Assembly: GCA_902572345.1 (NCBI GenBank)
Contig: CACGEW010000007.1
Location: forward strand, 1 to 53,993
Source: an uncultured Pelagibacteraceae bacterium
Lineage (GTDB): Bacteria > Pseudomonadota > Alphaproteobacteria > Pelagibacterales > Pelagibacteraceae
DNA length: 53,993 bases
Direction of reading: 5' to 3'
Below, piece after piece: positions 19,742-27,868 of this stretch. Each line of letters starts with the position of its first letter. Within the stretch, counting starts at the first letter, position 1. The notes below the pieces were generated by a model. It was given only the letters and a program-made list of their open reading frames with translations, made no database searches and had not been told where the DNA came from. Both the position numbers and the translations under genes were made by a program.

Positions 19742-20067
19742 TATGATAAATTATATATACCTGTAATAGTTATTAAAGGCATAATTATAGCAAATATATT
19801 CAAAACTTTATTTGCGACATTTTTGATTTTTTGATCTTTTATATAATCCTCGAATATCTCACTTATGGTTAAAGCTGAAAAAAAGAAAGCTATTACTATA
19901 AATATTGAAAATAAAATTCTTGTTGGTTGTTGAGCAAAGAAAAAAAGCACTGTTTGATAATCATTCTCATAAATAGAAATAAAATTTAAAATAAACCAAA
20001 TCATTAAGGGAATAAGTAAAAAAGAACTTATTTTTGTAAATAACCATTTTTTTGTAGAAACATGCAT
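19741..20067 (-). CDS. sdhD: Succinate dehydrogenase membrane anchor subunit SdhD, lacking the heme histidine
   Basis: This 108-residue protein has three hydrophobic helices and lies between sdhC and sdhA, so it is SdhD by position and size. The EDY motif at 73-75 corresponds to the quinone-site Asp-Tyr (TDY) of E. coli SdhD. The heme b axial histidine normally lies ten residues before that motif; here the position is Phe63 ([10 protein letters not shown]). The only histidine in the whole protein is residue 2. SdhC keeps its own histidines. Either heme b is bound by one ligand only, another residue substitutes, or the heme is absent. Confidence 0.85.
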   Translation of the reverse strand: MHVSTKKWLFTKISSFLLIPLMIWFILNFISIYENDYQTVLFFFAQQPTRILFSIFIVIAFFFSALTISEIFEDYIKDQKIKNVANKVLNIFAIIMPLITITGIYNLS

Positions 20068-20068
20068 A

Positions 20069-20455
20069 TTAAAAAATATTTTTTCCTATTAAATAAAATG
20101 TAATTGTAAGTACAAATGATCCAACTAAAGCTAAAACTCCAGTGACCTTCGAAATCTTTAAATCGAAACCATACCCTAAATCCCAAAATAAATGACGTAA
20201 TTCATTTAAAATATGAAAACTAAAAGTCCAACAAAGTCCAACAGCTACAAATTTTCCAAAAAAACTTTTTAGGAAATTATTTATAATTAAGTAGCTCTCT
20301 GCTCCAAGAAATAAAGACAAACTCCAGAAACAAATTATCGTAATAGCTAAAATATTTATCACTCCAACAATTCTATGTGTAATGGAAAGTAAAGAAGATA
20401 TTTGCCATCTATAAATTTGAAGATGAGGGCTTAAAGGATTATTTTTTTCTTCCAT
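20069..20455 (-). CDS. sdhC: Succinate dehydrogenase cytochrome b556 subunit
   Basis: SdhC is the large membrane anchor that binds ubiquinone and heme b. The 128 residues have three transmembrane helices. The N-terminal SPHLQIYRW is typical of the family. The quinone-site motif SITHR (Ser24, His27, Arg28) matches the E. coli Ser27/Arg31 motif, and FHILNELRHLFWD holds His81 and His88, the first being the heme ligand equivalent. It starts 20 bp after asd and ends 1 bp before sdhD. It is first in sdhCDAB. Confidence 0.95.
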   Translation of the reverse strand: MEEKNNPLSPHLQIYRWQISSLLSITHRIVGVINILAITIICFWSLSLFLGAESYLIINNFLKSFFGKFVAVGLCWTFSFHILNELRHLFWDLGYGFDLKISKVTGVLALVGSFVLTITFYLIGKNIF

Positions 20456-20475
20456 ATAAGATTTATAAACTAAAG

Positions 20476-21468
20476 TTATAATTTTTTCACTAAGTGCTCA
20501 GCGATCTGAACAGTGTTTAAAGCCGCCCCTTTTAATAAGTTATCAGATACGACCCATATATTTATAGCCTTTACATTTGAATTATCTTTTCTGATTCGAG
20601 AAATGTAAGTTGTATAATCTCCTTCTGCTTCAATTGGTGTAATATACCCACCGTCTTTTCTTTCATCGATAACTTTACATCCTGGTGCATTACTTAAGAT
20701 TTTTATAACATTTTCAAAATCATATAAATTATCAAATTCAATATTTATAGACTCAGAGTGTCCGGTTCTAACCGGTACCCTTACGCATGTTGCGGTAACA
20801 TCAATTTCGTGATCAAGAATTTTTTTTGTCTCATTTGTCATTTTTAATTCTTCTTTTGTGTATCCATCTTTATCAAAAGTATCGATGTGTGGTATTAAAT
20901 TAAAAGCAATTTGTTTAGTAAAATTTTTTGAATTAATTTTTTTATTTTCTAAATATTTTTGAGTTTGTTCAAATAATTCATCCATTGGGGCTTTACCAGC
21001 ACCGGATACAGCCTGATAAGTCGAAACAACAACTCTGTTTATTTTATATTCGTCATGTAAAGGTTTAAGTGCGAGAACCATCTGCATTGTTGAACAATTA
21101 GGATTTGAGATAATGTTGTTATGCTTATTTAATGCTTCAGCGTTTACTTCAGGAACAACTAAGGGAATATCTGATTGCATTCTGAAATAACTAGAATTAT
21201 CGATAACTATAGTTTTTTTTGCAGCTTTAGGGGCCCACTCTTTAGCAATTTGGCTACCTGCAGCAAAAAAAGTTATTTGAGCTTTTGAAAAGTCATAGTT
21301 TTCTAAATTTTCAATAACAATTTCTTCTCCTCGAAATTTAATTTTTTTACCAGCGCTTTTTTCAGAGGCAACTAAATATAGCTCTTTAAATGGAATTTTA
21401 GATTTCTCTAATATTTCAATTGTTTTTCTTCCTACGTTTCCTGATGCTCCGATAATTGCAAAATTCAT
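20476..21468 (-). CDS. asd: Aspartate-semialdehyde dehydrogenase
   Basis: Asd reduces aspartyl phosphate to aspartate semialdehyde, the branch point to lysine, diaminopimelate, threonine and methionine. The 330 residues begin with the NADP motif IIGASGNVGR. The catalytic cysteine is in SNPNCSTMQM (Cys125), and the catalytic histidine follows in RVPVRTGHSES. It lies between leuB and sdhC with gaps of 12 and 20 bp, so it appears to be transcribed with both. Together with dapF at 27869 it supplies diaminopimelate for peptidoglycan. Confidence 0.97.
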   Translation of the reverse strand: MNFAIIGASGNVGRKTIEILEKSKIPFKELYLVASEKSAGKKIKFRGEEIVIENLENYDFSKAQITFFAAGSQIAKEWAPKAAKKTIVIDNSSYFRMQSDIPLVVPEVNAEALNKHNNIISNPNCSTMQMVLALKPLHDEYKINRVVVSTYQAVSGAGKAPMDELFEQTQKYLENKKINSKNFTKQIAFNLIPHIDTFDKDGYTKEELKMTNETKKILDHEIDVTATCVRVPVRTGHSESINIEFDNLYDFENVIKILSNAPGCKVIDERKDGGYITPIEAEGDYTTYISRIRKDNSNVKAINIWVVSDNLLKGAALNTVQIAEHLVKKL

Positions 21469-21480
21469 ATAACTATTACT

Positions 21481-22587
21481 TTATTTTAATTTTGCTATAA
21501 TTGCATCACCCATGACAGAGGTGGAGACCTCTTTCATGTTTTTTGACATAATATCTTTGGTTCTTAACCCATCATCAAGAACACTTTGAACAGCTTTATC
21601 TAATTGTTCTGCCTCTTTATCAAGGTCTAGAGAATATTTTAATGCCATTGATAAACTTAAAATTGTAGCAATAGGGTTAGCAATATTTTTCCCAGCAATA
21701 TCTGGTGCAGACCCATGAACAGGTTCGTACATTGATCTAATTTTACCGTTTTTGTCTTTAGCTCCTAAAGAGGCTGATGGTAGTAGACCCAAGGACCCGG
21801 TTAACATCGCAGCTTCATCAGAAAGAATGTCACCAAATAGGTTATCAGTAACAATTACATCAAATTGCTTTGGATCTCTTAATAACTGCATTGCACAATT
21901 GTCTGCCAGCATATGGCTTAATTCAATTCTTTTATATTCTTTATCTTTAAGTGCCTGCACTTCTTCTCTCCATAAAATACCAGCTTCCATTACATTAGAT
22001 TTTTCACAAGAAGTTACTTTATTTTTTCTTTTTTTTGCTAAATCAAAAGCTACCCTTGCCACCCTCTGTATCTCGCTAGTGGTGTAGGTATGAGTATTAA
22101 CTCCTTTTCTCTCATTGTTTTCGATTGGTTCTATACCTCTAGGTTCTCCAAAATAAATTCCACCCGTGAGCTCTCTCACAATCATTATATCTAAACCAGA
22201 TATTATTTCTGGTTTAAGTGAAGATGCTTCTACTAATTGTTTAAAACATATTGCTGGTCGTAAATTTGCAAATAACTTTAATTCTTTCCTAAGTTTTAAT
22301 AGGGCTCTTTCTGGCCTCTTTGAAAATTCTAAATTATCATACTTAGGTCCTCCAACAGCACCTAGAATTACAGCTTCACTCTCAAGTGCCTTATAAAAAA
22401 CTTCATCTGTAATTGGATTTTTGTGTTTATCGTAAGAAGCTCCACCAACAAGACCTTCTTCAATTTTAAAGTCTAATGATTTATTTTTATTAAACCATTC
22501 AATTATTTTTCTTACTTCTCTGATAACTTCTGGCCCAATACCATCGCCAGGTAGCAATAGTAATTTTCGATCCTTAACTTTAATCAT
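21481..22587 (-). CDS. leuB: 3-isopropylmalate dehydrogenase
   Basis: LeuB oxidatively decarboxylates 3-isopropylmalate in leucine synthesis. The 368 residues contain [11 protein letters not shown] at the N-terminus, the substrate-binding arginines in [13 protein letters not shown] and [12 protein letters not shown], and the metal-site aspartates in [10 protein letters not shown]. The start overlaps the leuD end by 8 bp. The leuCD-leuB order with asd next is a usual alphaproteobacterial arrangement. Confidence 0.97.
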   Translation of the reverse strand: MIKVKDRKLLLLPGDGIGPEVIREVRKIIEWFNKNKSLDFKIEEGLVGGASYDKHKNPITDEVFYKALESEAVILGAVGGPKYDNLEFSKRPERALLKLRKELKLFANLRPAICFKQLVEASSLKPEIISGLDIMIVRELTGGIYFGEPRGIEPIENNERKGVNTHTYTTSEIQRVARVAFDLAKKRKNKVTSCEKSNVMEAGILWREEVQALKDKEYKRIELSHMLADNCAMQLLRDPKQFDVIVTDNLFGDILSDEAAMLTGSLGLLPSASLGAKDKNGKIRSMYEPVHGSAPDIAGKNIANPIATILSLSMALKYSLDLDKEAEQLDKAVQSVLDDGLRTKDIMSKNMKEVSTSVMGDAIIAKLK

Positions 22588-23188
22588 TATTAATCAACCA
22601 TGGTTTATTGACTTCTAATTTTTTTTCAAAATCATCAATAAAATTTATTTTTTCCATAGATAATCCAATGTCATCTAACCCCTCAACCAAACATTTTTTT
22701 TTAAAAGAATCTATTTCAAATTTGATAACTTTATTTCCAAATTTAATTTCTTGTTTTTGAAGATCTACTTCAACCTCTTCTTTTCTTTTTGAATACTCTG
22801 ATAGCTCTAATACTATTTGCTCACTAGTTTTAATTGGTAAAATACCATTTTTAAAACAATTGTTGTAAAATATATCTGCAAAGCTCGAGCTGATAATACA
22901 TTTTATGCCAAAATCAGATAATGCCCATGGAGCGTGCTCTCGAGAAGAGCCGCATCCAAAGTTTTTACCTGCTAATAAAATTTTTGATTTATTGTAAGGC
23001 TCATTATTTAAAGTAAAATCCTTTATAAGATTTCCATTTTCGTCATATCTCATCTCATAAAATAAACTTTTTCCCAAACCTGTCCTTTTTATAGTTTTAA
23101 GGAATTGTTTTGGAATAATCATGTCCGTATCGATATTCTGTAATGGTAAGTATGACGGGATGCTCTTTAAGTTTAAAAATTTTTCCAT
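22580..23188 (-). CDS. leuD: 3-isopropylmalate dehydratase small subunit
   Basis: LeuD is the swivelling small subunit of isopropylmalate isomerase. The 202 residues are normal. The start region has [18 protein letters not shown], and the core signature [14 protein letters not shown] lies near 75-90. It shares one base with the leuC stop and overlaps leuB by 8 bp, so the pathway genes are tightly coupled. Confidence 0.97.
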   Translation of the reverse strand: MEKFLNLKSIPSYLPLQNIDTDMIIPKQFLKTIKRTGLGKSLFYEMRYDENGNLIKDFTLNNEPYNKSKILLAGKNFGCGSSREHAPWALSDFGIKCIISSSFADIFYNNCFKNGILPIKTSEQIVLELSEYSKRKEEVEVDLQKQEIKFGNKVIKFEIDSFKKKCLVEGLDDIGLSMEKINFIDDFEKKLEVNKPWLINND

Positions 23189-24588
23189 TATTGTATCTTT
23201 CTCACATCAGCTAAGTGTCCATTTACTGCTGCTGCAACAGCCATACCTGGACTAACTAGATGTGTTCTTCCACCACGACCTTGTCGTCCCTCAAAATTTC
23301 TATTAGATGTCGATGCGCATCTTTCTTTGGGTTTTAATTTATCCGCATTCATTGCAAGACACATTGAACAACCAGGCTCTCTCCATTCAAAACCAGCTTC
23401 TTTAAAAATTTTATCTAGACCTTCTTCTTCAGCTTGAGCTTTAACCAAACCGGATCCGGGGACTACAATGGCGCTTACATTTTTTGCTACTTTCTTGCCT
23501 TTTAATAAATTTGCAGCATTCCTCAAATCTTCAATTCTACCATTAGTACAACTTCCGATAAAAACTTTATCTATTTTAATATCTGAAATTTTCGTATTTG
23601 CTTTTAAACCCATATAAGTAAGCGATCTTTCCATTGCAGCTTTTCTATCTTCGTTAGACTCTTTGCTAGGATCTGGAACATTACTTGTTACAGAAGCAAC
23701 ATCTTGAGGCGATGTCCCCCAAGTCACTAGAGGCTCAATTTCTTTTGCATCAATATTAATTTCTTTATCAAATTTGCAATCTTTATCGGAATATAATTGT
23801 TTCCAATAAGTTAAAGCTTTTTCCCAATTCACTCCTTTAGGCGACATAGGTTTATTTTTAAAATATTCAAAAGTTTTTTCATCTGGTGCTATAAGTCCTG
23901 CTCTTGCACCGGCCTCGATGGTCATATTGCAAACAGTCATTCTCTCTTCAATACTTAGATTTCTTATGACTTCACCTGCAAACTCTATAACAAATCCAGT
24001 ACCACCAGCTGTTCCAATTGTTCCAATAATTTTTAAAATTACATCTTTAGCAGTAACACCTATTGGTAATTTGCCGTTTACATTTATTCTTAAATTTTTT
24101 GATTTTTTTTGAATCAGAGTTTGAGTAGCTAAAACATGCTCAACTTCAGAAGTTCCAATTCCAAATGCCAAAGCTCCGAAAGCTCCGTGCGTTGCTGTAT
24201 GACTATCGCCACAAACAATAACAGTTCCCGGTTGAGTAAAACCTTGTTCTGGTCCTATAATGTGAACAATACCTTGTCTTTTGTCATTAACATCAAAAAG
24301 ATTAATGCCAAATTCTTTACAATTATTTCTTAAAGTATCTACTTGAATTTTAGACTCTTCATCGTCTATTCCCTTTGATCTATCTGTAGTTGGAACATTA
24401 TGATCTGGAACAGCTAAAGTTAATTCAGGTTTTCTTACTTTTCTTTTTTGCATTCTTAAACCTTCAAATGCTTGGGGACTTGTAACTTCATGAATTAAGT
24501 GTCTATCAACATAAATTAATGAGGTACCGTCGTCCTGTTCATGGACAAGATGGTTTTCCCATATCTTATCATATAGAGTTTTTGACAT
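23188..24588 (-). CDS. leuC: 3-isopropylmalate dehydratase large subunit
   Basis: LeuC carries the 4Fe-4S cluster that isomerises 2-isopropylmalate to 3-isopropylmalate. The 466 residues show [18 protein letters not shown] at the N-terminus, [18 protein letters not shown], and the cluster cysteines in [13 protein letters not shown] and in [12 protein letters not shown]. It begins only 7 bp after the stop of rplS, which is an unusual join between ribosomal and leucine genes. Confidence 0.97.
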   Translation of the reverse strand: MSKTLYDKIWENHLVHEQDDGTSLIYVDRHLIHEVTSPQAFEGLRMQKRKVRKPELTLAVPDHNVPTTDRSKGIDDEESKIQVDTLRNNCKEFGINLFDVNDKRQGIVHIIGPEQGFTQPGTVIVCGDSHTATHGAFGALAFGIGTSEVEHVLATQTLIQKKSKNLRINVNGKLPIGVTAKDVILKIIGTIGTAGGTGFVIEFAGEVIRNLSIEERMTVCNMTIEAGARAGLIAPDEKTFEYFKNKPMSPKGVNWEKALTYWKQLYSDKDCKFDKEINIDAKEIEPLVTWGTSPQDVASVTSNVPDPSKESNEDRKAAMERSLTYMGLKANTKISDIKIDKVFIGSCTNGRIEDLRNAANLLKGKKVAKNVSAIVVPGSGLVKAQAEEEGLDKIFKEAGFEWREPGCSMCLAMNADKLKPKERCASTSNRNFEGRQGRGGRTHLVSPGMAVAAAVNGHLADVRKIQ

Positions 24589-24595
24589 TAAAATT

Positions 24596-25111
24596 TTATT
24601 TTTTTTCTTTAGCCGGTTTTTCGTTTTTAACTTCTGGCGAAGTTTCTTTCTTTTCGACAGCTGCTTCTTTTTCAGCAGTTGTCTCGACTTTATCAGGTTC
24701 AGCTACCTTTTTAGGCTCTTCTGCTTTGACAGATACATCAACACCAATTTTTTTTTTGATTTTTTCTGCGATTCTGGCAGATTTACCTTTTCTATCTCTC
24801 AAGTAATAAAGTTTTGCTCTTCTGACTTTTCCTGATCTTATAACTTTAATTGAGTCTACATTTGGACTATATAGCGCGAAAGTTCTTTCAACTCCCTCAC
24901 CAAAAGAAATTTTTCTTACTGTGAAAGAAGAATTTAAGTCTCTGTTCTTTTTTGCAATACAAACACCTTCAAAATATTGAATTCTTTCTCTTTTACCTTC
25001 AACGATTTTTACACCAACTTTAATAGTATCCCCTGGAGAAAATTCTGTAATTTTCTTGTTGGCTGTTATTTTTTGAATTGCAGCTTTATTTATATCTTCA
25101 ATGTTTTTCAT
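24596..25111 (-). CDS. rplS: Ribosomal protein bL19 with a charged C-terminal extension
   Basis: bL19 sits at the 30S-50S interface. Residues 1-120 form the conserved protein, with [30 protein letters not shown] and the terminal [19 protein letters not shown]. The family is usually about 115-125 residues long. Here about 50 more residues follow, rich in Lys, Glu, Ala, Pro and Val and probably disordered. bS16 in the same cluster has a similar tail. The start overlaps the trmD end by 14 bp. Confidence 0.96.
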   Translation of the reverse strand: MKNIEDINKAAIQKITANKKITEFSPGDTIKVGVKIVEGKRERIQYFEGVCIAKKNRDLNSSFTVRKISFGEGVERTFALYSPNVDSIKVIRSGKVRRAKLYYLRDRKGKSARIAEKIKKKIGVDVSVKAEEPKKVAEPDKVETTAEKEAAVEKKETSPEVKNEKPAKEKK

Positions 25112-25799
25112 TTTTTTTCTCTAAGTATTTTTTCCAAAGATCAGGTCTTTGGCGTTGTGTTATAGCCTCAGATTGAGCTAAACGCCACCCCTTTATTTTA
25201 GCATGATCACCAGAAAATAGGACTTCTGGCACCTTTTTACCCTCCCAATCTCTCGGTTTAGTGTATTGAGGATACTCCAAAAGATTATTCTCAAAACTTT
25301 CATCTTTAGCAGAATTTGCATTGCCTAAGACATCTGGAAGAAGTCTTACTAACGCATCAACGAATACAAATGATGCGCTCTCACCTCCAGATAAAATAAA
25401 ATCTCCTATACTATATTCTTCAATATTTCGTGTCTCTAAAAGTCTTTGATCAACTCCTTCAAAATGACCACACAAAATATTTATTTTCTTTAGCTTACTC
25501 AAAGATTTTACTTCTTGTTGATCTAGTCTTTTGCCTTTAGGAGATAAGTAAATTATTTTTTCTTTAGCTTTTATGTTTTTATCTAAAGCAGATGCTACGA
25601 CATCTGGTTTTAATAACATGCCACTTCCACCACCAAAAGGTGTATCATCAACCGTCCGATTATCATCAAAAGCATAGTCTCTAATATCTATAATTTTGAG
25701 ATTCCATTTTTGTTTTTCCTTAGCTTTCTTATAGATGCCCACATCTAAAAGCCCAGGATATAAATCCGGATACAAAGTAAATATTTGTACTTCGAGCAT
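25098..25799 (-). CDS. trmD: tRNA (guanine-N1)-methyltransferase
   Basis: TrmD methylates G37 of tRNAs, which prevents +1 frameshifting. The 233 residues belong to the SPOUT class and contain [12 protein letters not shown], the trefoil-knot SAM site with [11 protein letters not shown] and [10 protein letters not shown], and [10 protein letters not shown]. It follows rpsP by 11 bp. The usual order is rpsP-rimM-trmD-rplS; rimM is not here, and the gap is too small to hide it. Confidence 0.97.
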   Translation of the reverse strand: MLEVQIFTLYPDLYPGLLDVGIYKKAKEKQKWNLKIIDIRDYAFDDNRTVDDTPFGGGSGMLLKPDVVASALDKNIKAKEKIIYLSPKGKRLDQQEVKSLSKLKKINILCGHFEGVDQRLLETRNIEEYSIGDFILSGGESASFVFVDALVRLLPDVLGNANSAKDESFENNLLEYPQYTKPRDWEGKKVPEVLFSGDHAKIKGWRLAQSEAITQRQRPDLWKKYLEKKNEKH

Positions 25800-25810
25800 T
25801 TTTTAAAACC

Positions 25811-26338
25811 TTATTTTTTATCTTTTGGCTCTTCCTTTTTAGGCTCTTCCTTTTTGGCTTCTGCTTTAGGTTCTTCCTTTTTAGGCTCTTCCTTTTTAGC
25901 TTCTGCTTTAGGTTCTTCCTTTTTAGGCTCTTCCTTTTTAGCTTCTGCTTTTGGCTCTTCTTTTTTAGCTTCTGCTTTAGGTTCCTCTTTTTTACCTTCT
26001 GTTTTAGGTGCTTCTTTAGTTTCTTCAGCACTTTTTTTTCTGTCCTTTTTAGGAATAGCTTTTTGAGGATTGTTTCCCGGCTTCGGCATTGGCATTATTT
26101 GGAGCTCACCTAAAAGCCTAGAAACTCTAAGAGTTGGTTGAGCACCTTTACTCATCCAATATTTTACTCTCTCAGCTTCTATCTTTATTCTTTCTTTTTT
26201 ATCTTTTGGAAGCAATGGATTGTAAGAACCAATTTTTTCAATAAATTTACCGTCTCGTGGATATCTTCCATCAGCGATAACTATTTTGTATATCGGTCTT
26301 TTCCTTACTCCTCCCATTGATAATCTTATTCTTAACAT
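25811..26338 (-). CDS. rpsP: Ribosomal protein bS16 with a repetitive KKEEP/KAEA C-terminal tail
   Basis: bS16 is a small-subunit assembly protein. The conserved part (about residues 1-85) has LRIRLSMGGVRKRPIYKIV, RDGKFIEKIGSYNP and ERVKYWMSKGAQPT. The protein is 175 residues long, roughly twice the common length. From about residue 100 the tail is Lys/Glu/Pro/Ala only, built of tandem units KKEEPKAEA and KKEEPKKEEPKAEA. Tails on bS16 are known in several alphaproteobacteria. The exact unit structure here reflects a DNA tandem repeat that may vary in copy number between strains. An AAAGG Shine-Dalgarno lies before the start. Confidence 0.96.
   Translation of the reverse strand: MLRIRLSMGGVRKRPIYKIVIADGRYPRDGKFIEKIGSYNPLLPKDKKERIKIEAERVKYWMSKGAQPTLRVSRLLGELQIMPMPKPGNNPQKAIPKKDRKKSAEETKEAPKTEGKKEEPKAEAKKEEPKAEAKKEEPKKEEPKAEAKKEEPKKEEPKAEAKKEEPKKEEPKDKK
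25823..25993. repeat. In-frame tandem repeat encoding the bS16 tail
   Basis: The DNA encoding residues 116-172 of bS16 is a degenerate tandem repeat. In the coding sense it is two 27-bp units (KKEEPKAEA), then two 42-bp units (KKEEPKKEEPKAEA), then a final partial unit ending KDKK. Adjacent copies differ mostly at third codon positions. All unit lengths are multiples of three, so expansion or contraction would keep the frame. The opposite strand is also open because of the repeat, but that frame is a shadow. Confidence 0.85.
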
Positions 26339-26348
26339 GTTTTACCTT

Positions 26349-27701
26349 TCATTTTAGTTTATTGAGCATTTCATCTGGGATCATTCCAGATGGAATTTTT
26401 TTTCCTTGTGACATCTTTTTCATCATATCTGACATCATTTTAAATTGTTTAAGTAACTTATTTATTTTGGAAACATCTACTCCAGCGCCTTGAGAAATTC
26501 TTTTTCTTCGAGAACCGCTAATGATTTTTGGATTTTCTTTTTCATTTTTTGTCATAGATAAAATGATAGCCTCATTTTCAATTAGCATTCTTTCATCTAT
26601 GTTAGCTTGATCCATTTTAGCTTTCATTTTATTTACGCCAGGTAACATAGACATGACTCCTTCCATGCCTCCCATTTTTTTCATTTGTCTCAATTGTGAA
26701 AGGTAAGAGTCCATAGTAAAAATACCCTGTTTAAGTTCTTCCTCAGTTTCTTTAATTTTTTCTTCACTTAAATCTTGCGCTGCTTTTTCAACAAGTGTAA
26801 CCACATCACCCATACCAAGAATTCTATTAGCTAACCTGTCAGGGTGAAAAATTTCAAAGTCAGAAACTTTTTCTCCAACACCAATATATTTTATAGGTTT
26901 ACCTGTAATGTGTTTCATACTCAACGCAGCTCCACCTCGTGCATCACCATCAACTCTAGTTAAAATAATTGATGAAAGGTTAACTGCTGTATCAAATTCT
27001 TTTGCAACGTTTACAGCTATTTGACCGGTTAAAGAATCGGCAACTAGAATAGTTTCGGCTGGTTTGGTTAAATCTTTAATTTGTTTAATCTCAGACATCA
27101 TTGGTAAATCTATTTGCGTTCGACCAGCGGTGTCAAAAATTATGACATCTGAACCACTTAGATTTGCAGCGTTGAGTGCTCTTTTAGTAATATCAATAGG
27201 TTGTTGTTTTTCTATGATCGGTAAATTTTGTATATTATTTTTTTCTGCTAATAATTTTAATTGTTCTTGAGCAGCAGGTCTGTAAACGTCCAAGCTTACA
27301 AGCATAACTTTTTTTTTATGATTTTTTTCAATTAACTTAGCTAATTTTGCGGCTGAGGTTGTTTTTCCTGAGCCTTGTAAACCTACCAATAATATAGAAA
27401 CTGGTGGAACTGCTTTAAGATTGATCTCCTCATTCTTAGAACCAAGTATGTTTACTAATTCATCGTAAACAATCTTTACTATCATTTGACCAGGTGAAGT
27501 TGATCTAATAATCTCTTGGCCAATAGCTTTTGGTTTTACATTTTCAACGAAATCTTTAACAACTGGCAGCGCTACGTCGGCCTCTAATAAAGCTAAGCGT
27601 ATTTCTTTAAGTCCAGAGTCCACTTGTTCTTCCGTTAAGGAAGGAGCACTTTTTAGTTTAGAAAAAATATTTTCTAATTTATTTGTTAAGTTTTCAAACA
27701 T
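26349..27701 (-). CDS. ffh: Signal recognition particle protein Ffh
   Basis: Ffh is the SRP54-type GTPase that binds signal sequences and SRP RNA and delivers ribosomes to FtsY. From the ATG at 27701 there are 450 residues: the N domain (MFENLTNKLENIF onward), the G domain with P-loop GLQGSGKTT near 103-111, DTAGR and the TRVDGDARGG motif, and the methionine-rich M domain with SRRKRISQGAGVDVSKIN for RNA binding. The frame is open 18 bp further to a GTG, but the family start is MFEN. It heads the 14-gene minus-strand series and is preceded by a hairpin-rich leader. Confidence 0.97.
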   Translation of the reverse strand: MFENLTNKLENIFSKLKSAPSLTEEQVDSGLKEIRLALLEADVALPVVKDFVENVKPKAIGQEIIRSTSPGQMIVKIVYDELVNILGSKNEEINLKAVPPVSILLVGLQGSGKTTSAAKLAKLIEKNHKKKVMLVSLDVYRPAAQEQLKLLAEKNNIQNLPIIEKQQPIDITKRALNAANLSGSDVIIFDTAGRTQIDLPMMSEIKQIKDLTKPAETILVADSLTGQIAVNVAKEFDTAVNLSSIILTRVDGDARGGAALSMKHITGKPIKYIGVGEKVSDFEIFHPDRLANRILGMGDVVTLVEKAAQDLSEEKIKETEEELKQGIFTMDSYLSQLRQMKKMGGMEGVMSMLPGVNKMKAKMDQANIDERMLIENEAIILSMTKNEKENPKIISGSRRKRISQGAGVDVSKINKLLKQFKMMSDMMKKMSQGKKIPSGMIPDEMLNKLK

Positions 27702-27719
27702 TTTTATAACGTCCAACAC

Positions 27720-27830
27720 CTATCGCACTAGTGGGCGAACCTTCGCTGACTAGTGTCGACACTCTTGTTTTCAAGAGCACCGCAAAAACTTAAGTATTTG
27801 CGGAAAGTTTGTGGAAACTACAATTTGGGG
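27720..27830 (-). ncRNA. Candidate structured leader RNA of ffh, four tandem hairpins
   Basis: Between the ffh start and the divergent dapF start lies an island of unusually high G+C for this genome, made of four consecutive perfect stems. These are 27726-27732 with 27749-27755 (CACTAGT/ACTAGTG) enclosing an inner GCGA/TCGC stem; 27762-27767 with 27772-27777 (CTCTTG/CAAGAG, four-base loop); 27780-27786 with 27797-27803 (CCGCAAA/TTTGCGG); and 27806-27810 with 27815-27819 (AGTTT/AAACT). A TATAAT on the minus strand at 27855-27850 would start a transcript just upstream, making this the ffh 5' leader of about 140 nt. I recall that a structured RNA near ffh has been proposed for Pelagibacter by comparative genomics, but I cannot confirm a match here. 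It lacks the conserved apical loop of SRP RNA. The strand is inferred from the promoter-like site and gene order. Confidence 0.6.
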
Positions 27831-27840
27831 TTTTAAAAGT

Positions 27841-27868
27841 CAATGAATAATTATACTAATCTACTAAT
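27841..27868. promoter_or_regulatory. Divergent -10 elements for ffh and dapF
   Basis: The minus strand has TATAAT at 27855-27850, placing a start near 27843 and giving a leader of about 140 nt to ffh. On the plus strand the overlapping TATACT at 27852-27857 could start dapF with a leader of only a few bases. The two boxes overlap, so the promoters might compete. I see no good -35 hexamer for either; TTGACT occurs on the minus strand at about 27842-27837 but lies downstream of the TATAAT. Confidence 0.4.

Noticed and set aside
24596-25111. bL19 tail as a frameshifted fusion with another protein
   Set aside because: The frame is continuous, and the tail is low-complexity Lys/Glu/Ala sequence like that of bS16, not a second domain.
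25785-26066. Plus-strand 93-residue frame with LGSSFLASA repeats
   Set aside because: It is the antisense reading of the bS16 tail repeat; the repeat keeps several frames open and the encoded sequence has no family character.
27702-27719. Six-residue upstream extension of ffh from a GTG
   Set aside because: The family begins at MFEN; the extension falls within the leader region.
27720-27830. The ffh-dapF spacer as the SRP RNA gene (ffs) itself
   Set aside because: The conserved apical segment of bacterial SRP RNA (GGAAG tetraloop region followed by AGCAG) is absent on both strands, and the hairpins are short and tandem rather than one long rod.
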